Assembly: GCA_022827345.1 (NCBI GenBank)
Contig: JAJDTB010000066.1
Location: 21,189-85,188, forward strand
Origin: Gemmatimonadota bacterium
GTDB taxonomy: Bacteria > Gemmatimonadota > Gemmatimonadetes > Longimicrobiales > Gaopeijiaceae
Reading direction: 5' to 3'
Length of the DNA stretch: 64,000 nucleotides
Both the position numbers and the translations under genes were made by a program. The notes beneath the pieces were generated by a model. The model did no database searches. It saw only the letters and a list, made by a program, of their open reading frames with translations, and was not told the DNA's origin. Shown here in pieces: positions 6,847-16,081 of the stretch (position 1 is its first letter; each line of letters starts with the position of its first letter).

Positions 6847-9800
6847 ATGACTTCGAGGGGAAGGAATCACGGCGAGCCCGGCGGCCCGATCGCCTACATG
6901 GCGAGCAACAGCGTGGCCGCCAATCTTCTGATGGTCGGCATCATCGTCGCGGGCGTGGCCTCGTTCTTCGGGCTCGAGCTGGAAGCCTGGCCCACCGTGC
7001 CGTTCAACCAGGTCGAGGTCTCCGTCGCCTATCCGGGCGCCACTCCCGAGGAGGTGGAGGAGTCCATCGTCGCCAAGATCGAGGACGAGGTCGAGGGGCT
7101 GGGCGACGTGAAGGCGGTCAAGTCCGTGGCGGCCCCGGGTATGGCTTCGGTCAGGGTGGAAATGCGGTCGGGCACGGACATGAACGATGCCCTGGCCGAG
7201 GTCGAAGCGGCGGTGGGGCGCATCCAGACGTTCCCGGGCGAAGCCGAGCGGCCCCAGATCAGGGAGATGACCAACGCCCAGAGCATCATGCGCCTGGTCG
7301 TCTACGGCGATGTCCCCGAGCGGACGCTGAAGGAGCTGGCCTACCGGATCGAGGATGAACTCGCCGCACTTCCTTCCGTCTCCCAGGTGGAGACGAGCGG
7401 CGTGCGCAGCTACGAAATCTCTATCGAAGTGCCGCTGCAGCGGCTCAGGGCGCTGGGGCTCACGCTGTCGGATGTCGCCAACACGATTCGCCGGAGTTCG
7501 CTGGACCTTTCCGCCGGCAGCATCGACACCGAGCAGTCGCAGGTGCGGGTGCGCACGCTGGGGCAGAGCTACGATCAGCAGGACTTCGAGGAGATCGTCC
7601 TGCTCAGCCGCGGGGACGGCACGGTCGTCCGGCTGGGCGACATCGCCGACGTGCGCGACGGCTTCCAGAACCTGGACCTGATCGTCCGGCACGACGGACT
7701 GCCGGCCGTCTTCGTCGAGGTATCGAGGGCCGAGGGCGAGAAGGTGATGAATGTGGCGCGCGCCGTTCGGGAGCACGTCGCCGACGAGGTCGCGCCGTCA
7801 CTTCCAGACGGCGTCGGCGTCACCATCTGGAACGACGAGTCCGATGCCTTCGAGGAGCGCGCCGCGATCCTCATTAAGAACGGTCTTCTGGGGCTGTTGC
7901 TGGTGCTGCTCGCGCTGGGGCTGTTTCTCGAGCTCCGGCTCGCCTTCTGGGTAGCGGTCGGCCTCGGGGTTTCCGGCATCGGCGCCCTGGCCGCCATGAT
8001 GGCGTTCGACCTCGCCATCCACGCGGTCTCCCTCTTCTCGTTCGTGCTGGCCATCGGAATCGTCGTGGACGACGCGATTGTCGTCTCCGAGTACATCCAC
8101 CTGGAACGAATGCGGGGCACTCCGGGGGTCGTCGCGGCGATTCGCGGGGCCCGGCGAATCAAGGTGCCGCTGATCTTCGCGGTGCTCACCACGATCGCCG
8201 CGTTCTCTCCTCTGCTCTTCATTCCCGGAGGGATCGGAGAGATCTGGAAGGCGCTGCCGACGATCGTCATCGCGATGCTGGTGATTTCGGTGATCGAATC
8301 GCTGCTGATTCTGCCCAACCACCTCTCGCACCATCTCCACGGCCCGGACTGGGCGCCCCGAACGCGCCTGGAGCGATTCGTAGCCAGGATTCAGGGTCAG
8401 GTCGATCGGCAGCTGCGCAGGTTCGTGCAGGGTCCCCTGCACCGCGGCGTGAGTTTCGCGACGGATCGGCCCGGAGTGACGCTCTCGTCAGCCGTCGCCC
8501 TGCTCATTTTCTGCTTTGCCCTGCTGCCGGCGGGCATCGTTTCGTTCACCTTCGCCACGGAGGTCGAAGGCGATTTCGCAACGGCCACCCTGGAGATGCC
8601 GGACGGGACGACGGCCGAGCGGACCTACGAGGTGGCGCGCGAGCTGGAGGCGGCCGGCCACCGGGTCATCGAGCGCATCTCCGCAGACAGGCCCGCCCAC
8701 GCGCCGCCTCTGCTGTCGGGTGTCACGATTACCGTCGGCCAGCGGCCGCGGGTCGATGGAGGGGGACTCAGTCCCAACCTCAGCCTGAACCCGGAGCCCA
8801 ACGTCGCCACCATCGCGTTCAAGCTGCTGGACGCGCAGCACCGGCAGATTCCCACGGGAGAAGTCGTGCAGGCATGGCGCGAGGAGGTGGGCATGCCGCC
8901 CCATGTCCGCGGGATCACCATCAGCGGCACCATCTACGACCTGGGCAACCCCGTCGAGGCCGTGCTGGCCCATCCGGACCCCGAGCGCCTCCCGGGTATT
9001 GCGACCGCGGTCGTCAATGACCTGCGCGAAGTGGCGGGCGTCCACGACATACGCTCCGATCACACTCCGGGCATCCCCGAAATCCGGCTGGGATTGCTGC
9101 CCGAAGCGCGAACCCTCGGTCTCACCCTTGAAGACCTCGCCTGGCAGACGCGGTCCGCGTTCTTCGGCGCTGAAGCCCTGCGCGTGCAGCGGGGCCGCGA
9201 AGAGGTCCGGGTTTACGTGCGGCTGCCCGAGGACCAGCGCAACTCGATCACCGACATCGAGAGCTCGCTGGTTCGGACGGCCGGCGGCGCCGAGGTCCCG
9301 GTGAGCCGGGTGGCTTCCCTGAGTTCGGGCATGTCGCCGCCCGCCATCCATCGCCAGGACGGCCAGCGTATCGTCAGGGTCACCGCGGATGTGGATCCCG
9401 CGGTGATCTCCGGCGGGCGGGCCAGCCGCATTCTGGAAGACGACATCCTCGCGGCGCTCGTCGCCGAGGATCCAGAGCTGACCTACACCTTCGGCGGCGA
9501 ACAGCAGCAGCAGCTGGAGTCCATGAGCGCGCTGGGGCCCGGCTTCGGGATCGCCATGATCCTGATCTTCGCGCTGCTGGCGATCCCGCTGCGCTCCTAC
9601 ACCAAGCCGTTCATCATCATGGCCGTCATCCCGTTCGGGTTGATCGGCGTGATTCTGGGCCACTGGGTCCTGGGCGTCGCGCTCAGCTCCGAGTCCTTCA
9701 TCGGGGTATTCGGCCTGGCCGGGGTTGTGGTGAACGACTCACTGGTCATGATCGACTTCATCGATCAGGAACTCGAGGAAGGCCTCTCCCCGCGAGAAGC

Positions 9801-10083
9801 CATCATCGAGGGCGCCAAGGGGCGCTTCCGTCCGATCATGCTGACTTCGCTGACCACCTTCCTCGGCTTCACGCCCCTCATCCTCGAAGACGCCATTCAG
9901 GCCCAGTTCTTCGTGCCCTTCTCCGCCTCGGTCGGCTGCGGCATCCTCTTCACCACGGTCCTGCTGATGTTCCTCGTGCCGGCGCTGTCGTCGATCCACC
10001 AGCGCTGGCTTGCGCGGCGGCGGGCAAAGGCGCGTGGGCGCGCCGATGTAGGCGCCGTGATGACGGAACCGGCCTCGGCGTAG
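6847..10083 (+). CDS. RND-family efflux permease (first copy)
   Basis: A 1078-residue inner-membrane RND permease of the AcrB/HAE type. It has the expected two-fold layout: one TM segment near residue 30, a large periplasmic loop, a membrane block from about residue 345, then a repeat of this plan. The TM4 proton-relay pair is present (D408-D409 in GIVVDDAIVV). In the second half the AcrB Lys940 position reads Asn in VVVNDSLVMIDF, a pattern seen in non-canonical members. No membrane-fusion protein or outer-membrane channel gene is adjacent, so it must use partners elsewhere or work alone. It is a clear paralogue of the permease at 12869-16063. Substrate unknown; the neighbourhood suggests a lipid or isoprenoid. 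Confidence 0.9.
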   Translation: MTSRGRNHGEPGGPIAYMASNSVAANLLMVGIIVAGVASFFGLELEAWPTVPFNQVEVSVAYPGATPEEVEESIVAKIEDEVEGLGDVKAVKSVAAPGMASVRVEMRSGTDMNDALAEVEAAVGRIQTFPGEAERPQIREMTNAQSIMRLVVYGDVPERTLKELAYRIEDELAALPSVSQVETSGVRSYEISIEVPLQRLRALGLTLSDVANTIRRSSLDLSAGSIDTEQSQVRVRTLGQSYDQQDFEEIVLLSRGDGTVVRLGDIADVRDGFQNLDLIVRHDGLPAVFVEVSRAEGEKVMNVARAVREHVADEVAPSLPDGVGVTIWNDESDAFEERAAILIKNGLLGLLLVLLALGLFLELRLAFWVAVGLGVSGIGALAAMMAFDLAIHAVSLFSFVLAIGIVVDDAIVVSEYIHLERMRGTPGVVAAIRGARRIKVPLIFAVLTTIAAFSPLLFIPGGIGEIWKALPTIVIAMLVISVIESLLILPNHLSHHLHGPDWAPRTRLERFVARIQGQVDRQLRRFVQGPLHRGVSFATDRPGVTLSSAVALLIFCFALLPAGIVSFTFATEVEGDFATATLEMPDGTTAERTYEVARELEAAGHRVIERISADRPAHAPPLLSGVTITVGQRPRVDGGGLSPNLSLNPEPNVATIAFKLLDAQHRQIPTGEVVQAWREEVGMPPHVRGITISGTIYDLGNPVEAVLAHPDPERLPGIATAVVNDLREVAGVHDIRSDHTPGIPEIRLGLLPEARTLGLTLEDLAWQTRSAFFGAEALRVQRGREEVRVYVRLPEDQRNSITDIESSLVRTAGGAEVPVSRVASLSSGMSPPAIHRQDGQRIVRVTADVDPAVISGGRASRILEDDILAALVAEDPELTYTFGGEQQQQLESMSALGPGFGIAMILIFALLAIPLRSYTKPFIIMAVIPFGLIGVILGHWVLGVALSSESFIGVFGLAGVVVNDSLVMIDFIDQELEEGLSPREAIIEGAKGRFRPIMLTSLTTFLGFTPLILEDAIQAQFFVPFSASVGCGILFTTVLLMFLVPALSSIHQRWLARRRAKARGRADVGAVMTEPASA

Positions 10084-10138
10084 GAGTCGCCTCAGACTGT
10101 CTGCGCCGGACTCCGGCAGGTGTCGGCGGCGGTCGCCC

Positions 10139-10168
10139 TTGTCGACTCGGCGCTGACAGGTGTATATC
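10139..10168 (+). promoter_or_regulatory. candidate sigma70-type promoter for ispH
   Basis: TTGTCG at 10139-10144 and TATATC at 10163-10168 with an 18-base spacer, about 100 bases upstream of the ispH ATG. It is one of the few AT-rich patches in this intergenic stretch. Four or five matches to consensus in each hexamer; not verified. Confidence 0.35.
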
Positions 10169-10267
10169 TTCACTCAATTGTGTACGGATTGAATTTGGCC
10201 GGGGCGTCCGCCCGATAATGGGGGAGGCCGCACCGCCCGCTCTTTGCAGCGCTTGTTGGATGGGTCA

Positions 10268-11479
10268 ATGGAGCAAACGTACTTTCGCAGGGGCTTCGGG
10301 CTGAAGAAGCAGGTCCAGCCCATCATCGACGCCGAGTACCACTCGCAGCTGGTGGATCGTATCCGGGCTCGCGGATACACCGATGTCTTCGACGACATCA
10401 CGGTCCGTCTGGCGGAGGTATTCGGCTTCTGTTACGGCGTCGACCGGGCCATAGACTACGCCTACGAGACCGTGCGCAAGTTCCCCGGCAAGCGGGTGTA
10501 CCTGGTCGGGGAGATCATCCACAATCCGCATGTGAACCAGCGCATGCGCGAGATGGGCATCGACTTCATCTACCCGCGCTACGACAACAGCTTCGACTTC
10601 TCGCACATCACTGCCCGCGATGTCGTCCTGATTCCTGCCTTCGGCGTTACGCAGCGAGACTTCGCTGCACTGCGGGACATCGGCTGCGTGCTGGTCGACA
10701 CGACCTGCGGGTCCGTGCTCAACGTGTGGAAGCGCGTCGAGGGCTACGCGCGTGACGGCTTCACGGCCATCGTCCACGGCAAGTACACGCACGAGGAATC
10801 CCGCGCGACCGCCTCCCAGGTGACGCTGCACGAAGGCGGCAAGTACCTGATCGTGCGCGACATGGAAGAGGCGGAACTGGTGTGCGACTACATCGCCCGC
10901 CGCCCGGGGGCCCTCTCGGCGGAGGCCTTAAGGGAGCACTTCCGCGACAAGTTGACGCCCGGATTCGAACCGGAGACCGACCTCGCCAGGGTCGGCGTGG
11001 CGAATCAGACCACCATGCTGGCGAACGAGTCGCTGGCGATCGCCGCCCGGGTGCGCGCCGCGATGGTGGACGGCCGGGGGGAGAACTACGCGCGCGAGTG
11101 CTTCCGCTCCTTCGACACCATATGTTCCGCGACCCAGAAGCGGCAGGACGCGGTGCTTGACATGATGGCCAGCCCTCCGGACATCATGATCGTCGTTGGG
11201 GGCTACAACTCATCCAACACCAACCATCTTGCGGCCATGTGCCGGGAATACACCGCGACCTACCACATCGAGGACGCGGCCTGCATCGAAACGACCACCG
11301 GCACGATCCGTCACAAGCCCGACCTCGATCCGGGCGCGTCCGAAGTGGTCGCAGGCGACTGGCTTCCCCCCGGGGCGTTCGAACTGGGCATCACGGCCGG
11401 AGCATCGACCCCGAACAACGAGATCGGAGAGGCGCTGGCGCGTATCCTGACCATCCGCGGCGCACTCCCGGTCGCATGA
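10268..11479 (+). CDS. ispH: 4-hydroxy-3-methylbut-2-enyl diphosphate reductase
   Basis: IspH (LytB), the last enzyme of the MEP isoprenoid pathway, makes IPP and DMAPP from HMBPP using a [4Fe-4S] cluster. The three cluster cysteines are visible: C55 (FGFCYGV), C147 (VDTTCGS) and C286 (DTICSAT). The proton-donating Glu region is HGKYTHEES. At 403 residues it is the long form known from plants and cyanobacteria, not the ~315-residue E. coli form. The ATG at 10268 was chosen; an in-frame TTG at 10244 with GGGAGG upstream is an alternative. It sits between two RND permeases and just before an MpaB-like oxygenase, which hints that isoprenoid supply is relevant to this locus. Confidence 0.93.
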   Translation: MEQTYFRRGFGLKKQVQPIIDAEYHSQLVDRIRARGYTDVFDDITVRLAEVFGFCYGVDRAIDYAYETVRKFPGKRVYLVGEIIHNPHVNQRMREMGIDFIYPRYDNSFDFSHITARDVVLIPAFGVTQRDFAALRDIGCVLVDTTCGSVLNVWKRVEGYARDGFTAIVHGKYTHEESRATASQVTLHEGGKYLIVRDMEEAELVCDYIARRPGALSAEALREHFRDKLTPGFEPETDLARVGVANQTTMLANESLAIAARVRAAMVDGRGENYARECFRSFDTICSATQKRQDAVLDMMASPPDIMIVVGGYNSSNTNHLAAMCREYTATYHIEDAACIETTTGTIRHKPDLDPGASEVVAGDWLPPGAFELGITAGASTPNNEIGEALARILTIRGALPVA

Positions 11480-11733
11480 GGGACCATGACCGGCGCGCAA
11501 TACCGTTGATCAGAAGGCCAAGCAGCAAGTAGCTTTAGCGTGATGCCCGACCTGCGTGGTGATTCCATGAGCCACCGTCACTCCCACTCACGCAAACGGT
11601 CTATGAGTCGACTACGCGCTTCTGAGCCTCGACCGACCCGCCCCGCACGCCACGCACCCGCACAGCAGCATGCGAGGGTAGCGCCATAGAGATCCCGGAG
11701 GCGTACCGGCAGGGGTACCAGAAAGCTCGAGAG
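11480..11733. other. intergenic region; probable extra N-terminal codons of the next gene
   Basis: A 254-base gap. From 11626 to 11733 the frame of the following oxygenase is open, and from 11686 it reads IEIPEAYRQGYQKARE, which looks like coding sequence. No ATG, GTG or TTG is present in that stretch. Nothing else recognisable was found. Confidence 0.4.
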
Positions 11734-12855
11734 GTGTATCCCGAGCTCGCCGACGCCTACATGCGCCATACCACCATTGGGGACCCGCTGGCGGATGCGG
11801 TCGTCGAGGACCTTGTGAAGTTCGCGCCGGACGAAGTCCACGCGATGATCGCCAAAGCGATGGACGATCCTTCGGCAGTGCTTCCAGGCGTTCCGGAATC
11901 GCTGCGCGCATTCATCGACTGGGCCAACGACGTGCCGGACTGGTACGATCGCAAGCGCGCCATGACCGCGTCCCGTGCCTTTCTGCGCAATTCCGACATC
12001 GTCCTCGCGGCCCTCGTGGGCGGGAGCATCGTGGAGGGGTTCTCGACGCTGATCAGCAAGTCCTTCCGCATTCGCGGGCGCGTGACCACTTCGGGCGTCC
12101 GCCGCCTCAAGCAGAACGGCATGCAGCTGGTCGAACAGTACCTGCCCGGAGGAATGGACCCCGGGGGCGACGGATGGAGGCTTACGCTCCGCGTTCGGCT
12201 GGTGCACGCCCAGTCCAGGTACTTTCTCGCCCGTGCGGATGAATGGAACCACGCCAAGTACGGCATGCCGATCAGCGCTGCCAACATGCTCCTGGCCGGC
12301 GCCGCCTTCTCCGGCCGGCTCATGCGGCACGTCGCGAAGCTGGGGGGTGACTTCACACAGGAGGAACGAGAGGCCTACGTGCACGTCTGGCGGTACACGG
12401 GACTGCTCATCGGCATTCCCGAGGAGATCCTCTTCCACGACCTGGCCTCGTCGTTGCGGGCGTTCGACGTCGGCGCAATGTGCGAACCACCCGCCGACTT
12501 CGACGCGATCATCATGGCCAACAGCATCGTGAACAGCGCCCCCGTGATCATCGGCGTGAGTGAGCCGGGCAAGCGAAGGAAGATGGCCAAGGTCGTAACC
12601 CAGGCCTCCAGGGAGCTGATCGGCGACGCACTGGCCGACACCTTCCTTTTTCCCGCCCAGCGCCGCAAGGTGGTTCCGTGGATGCGGTTCCAGAACCGCA
12701 GCCGGCCGATCATCCGGAAGATCCTGCCCCGGTGGGCGAAGAAACAGGACCTGGCACGCTTCACCGAACTCCTGAAGTTCGCGAGCCTGGACAAGATGGA
12801 ATACTCGTACAAGCTCCCCACTTCGCTCTACGACGAGCACTCCTCGGACTGGTAG
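11734..12855 (+). CDS. MpaB/Lcp-like heme oxygenase (DUF2236 family)
   Basis: A 373-residue protein of the DUF2236 group that includes latex-clearing protein (Lcp, cleaves polyisoprene) and MpaB (oxidatively cleaves a farnesyl chain in mycophenolate synthesis). The family core is visible: RVRLVHAQSR, with H158 as the likely axial heme ligand and R162, then WNHAKYGMPIS (171-181), and a second conserved block around HVWRYTGLLIGIPEE. No signal peptide or TM segment is evident. The GTG at 11734 is the first ordinary start codon, but the open upstream codons suggest translation may begin near 11686 from a rare codon. It lies downstream of ispH and 13 bases upstream of the second RND permease. Substrate is unknown. 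Confidence 0.75.
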   Translation: MYPELADAYMRHTTIGDPLADAVVEDLVKFAPDEVHAMIAKAMDDPSAVLPGVPESLRAFIDWANDVPDWYDRKRAMTASRAFLRNSDIVLAALVGGSIVEGFSTLISKSFRIRGRVTTSGVRRLKQNGMQLVEQYLPGGMDPGGDGWRLTLRVRLVHAQSRYFLARADEWNHAKYGMPISAANMLLAGAAFSGRLMRHVAKLGGDFTQEEREAYVHVWRYTGLLIGIPEEILFHDLASSLRAFDVGAMCEPPADFDAIIMANSIVNSAPVIIGVSEPGKRRKMAKVVTQASRELIGDALADTFLFPAQRRKVVPWMRFQNRSRPIIRKILPRWAKKQDLARFTELLKFASLDKMEYSYKLPTSLYDEHSSDW

Positions 12856-12868
12856 GGAAGACCGGTTG

Positions 12869-15800
12869 ATGGCCCGCGACGCCGGAGGAGCCGATCAGCC
12901 GAACGTGACGAGCGGCCGGACCGGGCCGATCGCGTTCATGGCGCGAAACAGCGTGGCCGCCAACGTGCTCATGCTGTTTCTGATCCTCGCAGGCCTGGCG
13001 GGGGCCAGAAACCTGGTTCAGGAGGTGCTTCCGGAGCTGTCCCTGGATCAGGTGCAGGTTCTTGTCCTGTATCCCGGGGCTACGCCAGGGGAGATCGAGG
13101 AGTCGGTCGTCCGGAGGATCGAGGAGCAGATCCGCGGGGTGGAGGGTCTCGACCGGATCGAGGCGACCGCTTCGGAGGGCTTCGGCTCCGTCATCGCGCA
13201 GTTCAAGTCGGGCACCGACATCAACGGGGCGCTCAACGAAGTCAAGGCCGAGGTCGATCGCATCATCACCTTCCCCGCGGAGGCGGAGCGACCGCAGGTG
13301 CGCGAGATCACGAGTCGCCAGAATGTGATTCGTCTTCTGGTTCACGGTGACGCACCCGAGCGCACGCTGAAGGAATTGGCCTACGCCATCGAGGAGGGCA
13401 TCTCGTCCCTCCCGGAGGTGTCGCTGGCCGAAGTGAGCGGCGCGCGGAATTACGAGGTTTCCATCGAAGTGCCGCAAAGGCGGCTGAGGGCGCTGGGTCT
13501 CACGCTCGACGACGTCGCCTCGGCGGTGCGGCAGGGCTCGATGGAGCTGTCCGCCGGCAAGATCTCAACGGGCGAGGAAGAGATCCTCGTCCGCACGCTC
13601 GGGAGGAACTACGACCAGGAGGACTTCGAGGACATCATCGTCCTGACCCGCCCGGACGGAACGTCGATTCGCCTGCGCGAGATCGCCACCGTGCGGGACG
13701 GGTTCGCGGACACCGATCTCAGCGTGCGCTACAACGGGCAGCGGGCGGTCGGCATCGACGTGTACCGGGCTTCGAACGAAAAAGTCCTCGAGATTGCGGC
13801 GGCCGTGCGCGATCACCTGGAAGCCGAGGTTCTTCCCGCTCTTCCGCCGAACGTCAACGTCGATATCTGGAAGGACGACTCGGTCGAGGTCTCGGGAAGA
13901 CTCGGCCTGATGATCGAGAACGCGCTGCTGGGGCTGGCGCTCGTGCTCGTGGCCCTCACCCTGTTTCTCGAGGTCCGGCTCGCCCTGTGGGTGGCCGTGG
14001 GGTTGGCAGTCTCGTTCATCGGCACCTTCCTGTTCATGGGATTGCTCGGCGTCTCGGTCAACATGTTCTCCCTGATGGCGCTCGTCCTTGCGCTGGGTAT
14101 CGTCGTGGACGACGCGATCGTCGTGGGGGAGAGCGTCTTCTCCCAGCGGGAGCGCGGTGTGGGCGGGACTGCCGCGGCGATCCGGGGGACGCGGCGGGTC
14201 AGTGCGCCGGTCCTCTTCTCGGTGCTCACCACGGTGACGGCGTTCGCCGCGCTGCTGACCGCGCCCGGCCCCCAGGGGCAACTGGGCCGTGCCATTCCGC
14301 TGGTGGTGATCACGGTCCTGCTGATTTCGCTGGCGGAGTCGCTCCTGGTGCTGCCGAATCACCTGTCCCACCTGCCCGCGCCCGGCGCATCCGGCGAAGG
14401 CCGGCTGTCCCGCGGGCTCCGGCGCGTGCGGCAGCGCGTCGACCTCCTCCTCAAGCGGATGGTGGACGGTCCCCTGGACCGTGGGCTGCGCCTGGCGGTC
14501 GACCGACCCGCCATTGTGCTCGCCTCCGCCGCGGGTCTGCTGGTGGTGACGCTGGGGATCGTCAATGCGGGCGTAGTTCCCAACCAGTTCCTGACCCCCA
14601 TCGAGGGCGATGTCGTCTCCGCCAACCTGGAAATGCCGGTCGGCACGCCGGGAGAGCGGACATCGGCGGTTGCGGCGCAGCTGGAAGCCGCGGGGTATCG
14701 CGCGCTGGAGCGAATCGAGCAGGAGCGCGATTCGGAGGCGCAACCCCTCGAGGTCGGCGTCGCCGTGACGATCGGCAGGCCGGCGGCGCTCTACGACCCT
14801 CTGGGCGGCAATGCCGTCGAGGCGGCTCGCGGACACATCGGGGCGGTCCAGTTCAAGCTCATCGGCTGGGAACGGCACGACATCGCGGCCTCCACCTTCG
14901 AGCGGCTGTGGCGGGAAGAGGCCGGAGTCCTGCCGGATGCCAGGTCACTGACGATTTCCTCGAACCTGATCACGCTCGGGCTGCCGGTCCACTTCGAACT
15001 CTCGCATCCGGACCCCGACCGGCTGGCCGTGATCGCGGGCGAATTCGTCACCGAACTGAACGGTATCGACGGCGCCTTCGACGTGCGCAGCAACCTCGAC
15101 GAGGGGTTCAGGGAACTGCAGCTGGAGCTGAAACCGGCGGCCCGAACGCTCAATCTGAGCGTCGGCCATTTCGCGTCCCAGGTGCGCGCGGCCTTCTTCG
15201 GAGCCGAAGCGCTCAGGGTGCAGCGCGGGCGCGAGGACGTGGGGGTCTACGTGCGCCTGCCCGAGGACGAGCGCAACTCCGCGGCCGATGTCGAGGGCTA
15301 CCTGGTGCGCACTCCCGGTGGCGAGGTCCCGCTGGGGCAGGTGGCAGCGGCCGGATTCGCAAGGTCCGCGGCCACCATCCACCGGATGGACGGCCGCCGC
15401 GCCGTTACGGTCACCGCCGACGTGGACCCGGTGATCTCGACGGGCGGGCAGGTCAATCGAACCCTCGATGACGGTATTCTGGAGCGCCTGTCCGCCGAGG
15501 ACAGCCAGTTCGAGTACTCCGTCGGCGGCGAACGAAAGCAGATGGAGGAGGCCAATGCCGATCTCGGCCGGTCGCTCTTCCTGGCCCTGCTCGTCATGTA
15601 CGCACTCATGGCCATTCCCTTCGGTTCCTACCTACAGCCCCTGATCATTCTGGCCGCGGTCCCGTTGGGGATGGTCGGCGCCGTGGCCGGGCACATGTTT
15701 CTCGGCCTGAGCCTGGGCATCTGGTCACTGTACGGGCTGATCGGCGTCAGCGGCGTAGTCGTCAACGACTCGCTGATGATGATCAAGTTCGTCAACGACC

Positions 15801-16063
15801 TCCGGGCGTCGGGGCTCCCGGCCCGAGAGGCGATCATCAAGGGCGCGAAGGACCGCTTCCGGCCCATCCTGCTGACCTCCGTCACCACCTTCGCCGGTGT
15901 CGCCCCGCTGGTCTTCGAGACCAGCACCCACGCGCAGCACCTCGTCCCGCTGGCGGCGTCCGTGGGGTTCGGAATCCTGATCGCCACCGCGCTCCTCATG
16001 CTGGTGGTGCCGGCGCTCCTGGCGGTTCAGTCCATGATCGCGGCAAGGGGCGCCGCCGCCTGA
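12869..16063 (+). CDS. RND-family efflux permease (second copy)
   Basis: A 1064-residue RND permease closely similar to the one at 6847-10083: shared segments include MARNSVAANVLM, YPGATPGEIEESV and GIVVDDAIVVGE. The TM4 Asp pair is intact, and the TM10 region reads GVVVNDSLMMIKF, again without the AcrB-type Lys-Asn. The ATG at 12869 follows a GGGAAG Shine-Dalgarno; a TTG one codon earlier is possible. It starts 13 bases after the MpaB-like gene, so the two are almost surely co-transcribed. No membrane-fusion or outer-membrane partner is nearby. It converges on the P450 genes with an 18-base gap. Confidence 0.9.
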   Translation: MARDAGGADQPNVTSGRTGPIAFMARNSVAANVLMLFLILAGLAGARNLVQEVLPELSLDQVQVLVLYPGATPGEIEESVVRRIEEQIRGVEGLDRIEATASEGFGSVIAQFKSGTDINGALNEVKAEVDRIITFPAEAERPQVREITSRQNVIRLLVHGDAPERTLKELAYAIEEGISSLPEVSLAEVSGARNYEVSIEVPQRRLRALGLTLDDVASAVRQGSMELSAGKISTGEEEILVRTLGRNYDQEDFEDIIVLTRPDGTSIRLREIATVRDGFADTDLSVRYNGQRAVGIDVYRASNEKVLEIAAAVRDHLEAEVLPALPPNVNVDIWKDDSVEVSGRLGLMIENALLGLALVLVALTLFLEVRLALWVAVGLAVSFIGTFLFMGLLGVSVNMFSLMALVLALGIVVDDAIVVGESVFSQRERGVGGTAAAIRGTRRVSAPVLFSVLTTVTAFAALLTAPGPQGQLGRAIPLVVITVLLISLAESLLVLPNHLSHLPAPGASGEGRLSRGLRRVRQRVDLLLKRMVDGPLDRGLRLAVDRPAIVLASAAGLLVVTLGIVNAGVVPNQFLTPIEGDVVSANLEMPVGTPGERTSAVAAQLEAAGYRALERIEQERDSEAQPLEVGVAVTIGRPAALYDPLGGNAVEAARGHIGAVQFKLIGWERHDIAASTFERLWREEAGVLPDARSLTISSNLITLGLPVHFELSHPDPDRLAVIAGEFVTELNGIDGAFDVRSNLDEGFRELQLELKPAARTLNLSVGHFASQVRAAFFGAEALRVQRGREDVGVYVRLPEDERNSAADVEGYLVRTPGGEVPLGQVAAAGFARSAATIHRMDGRRAVTVTADVDPVISTGGQVNRTLDDGILERLSAEDSQFEYSVGGERKQMEEANADLGRSLFLALLVMYALMAIPFGSYLQPLIILAAVPLGMVGAVAGHMFLGLSLGIWSLYGLIGVSGVVVNDSLMMIKFVNDLRASGLPAREAIIKGAKDRFRPILLTSVTTFAGVAPLVFETSTHAQHLVPLAASVGFGILIATALLMLVVPALLAVQSMIAARGAAA

Positions 16064-16081
16064 GCGGACGCCGGTAAGGAG

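Noticed and set aside
10081..10135. Possible terminator hairpin after the first RND gene (GCCGGACTCCGGC)
   Set aside because: Short stem and no T-run on either strand, so not called as a terminator.
10961..10985. tRNA T-loop-like GGATTCGAACC
   Set aside because: It lies inside ispH coding TPGFEPET. No acceptor, D-arm or anticodon arm could be built around it on either strand.
6847..16063. A complete tripartite efflux operon
   Set aside because: No membrane-fusion or outer-membrane channel gene is present near either RND permease.
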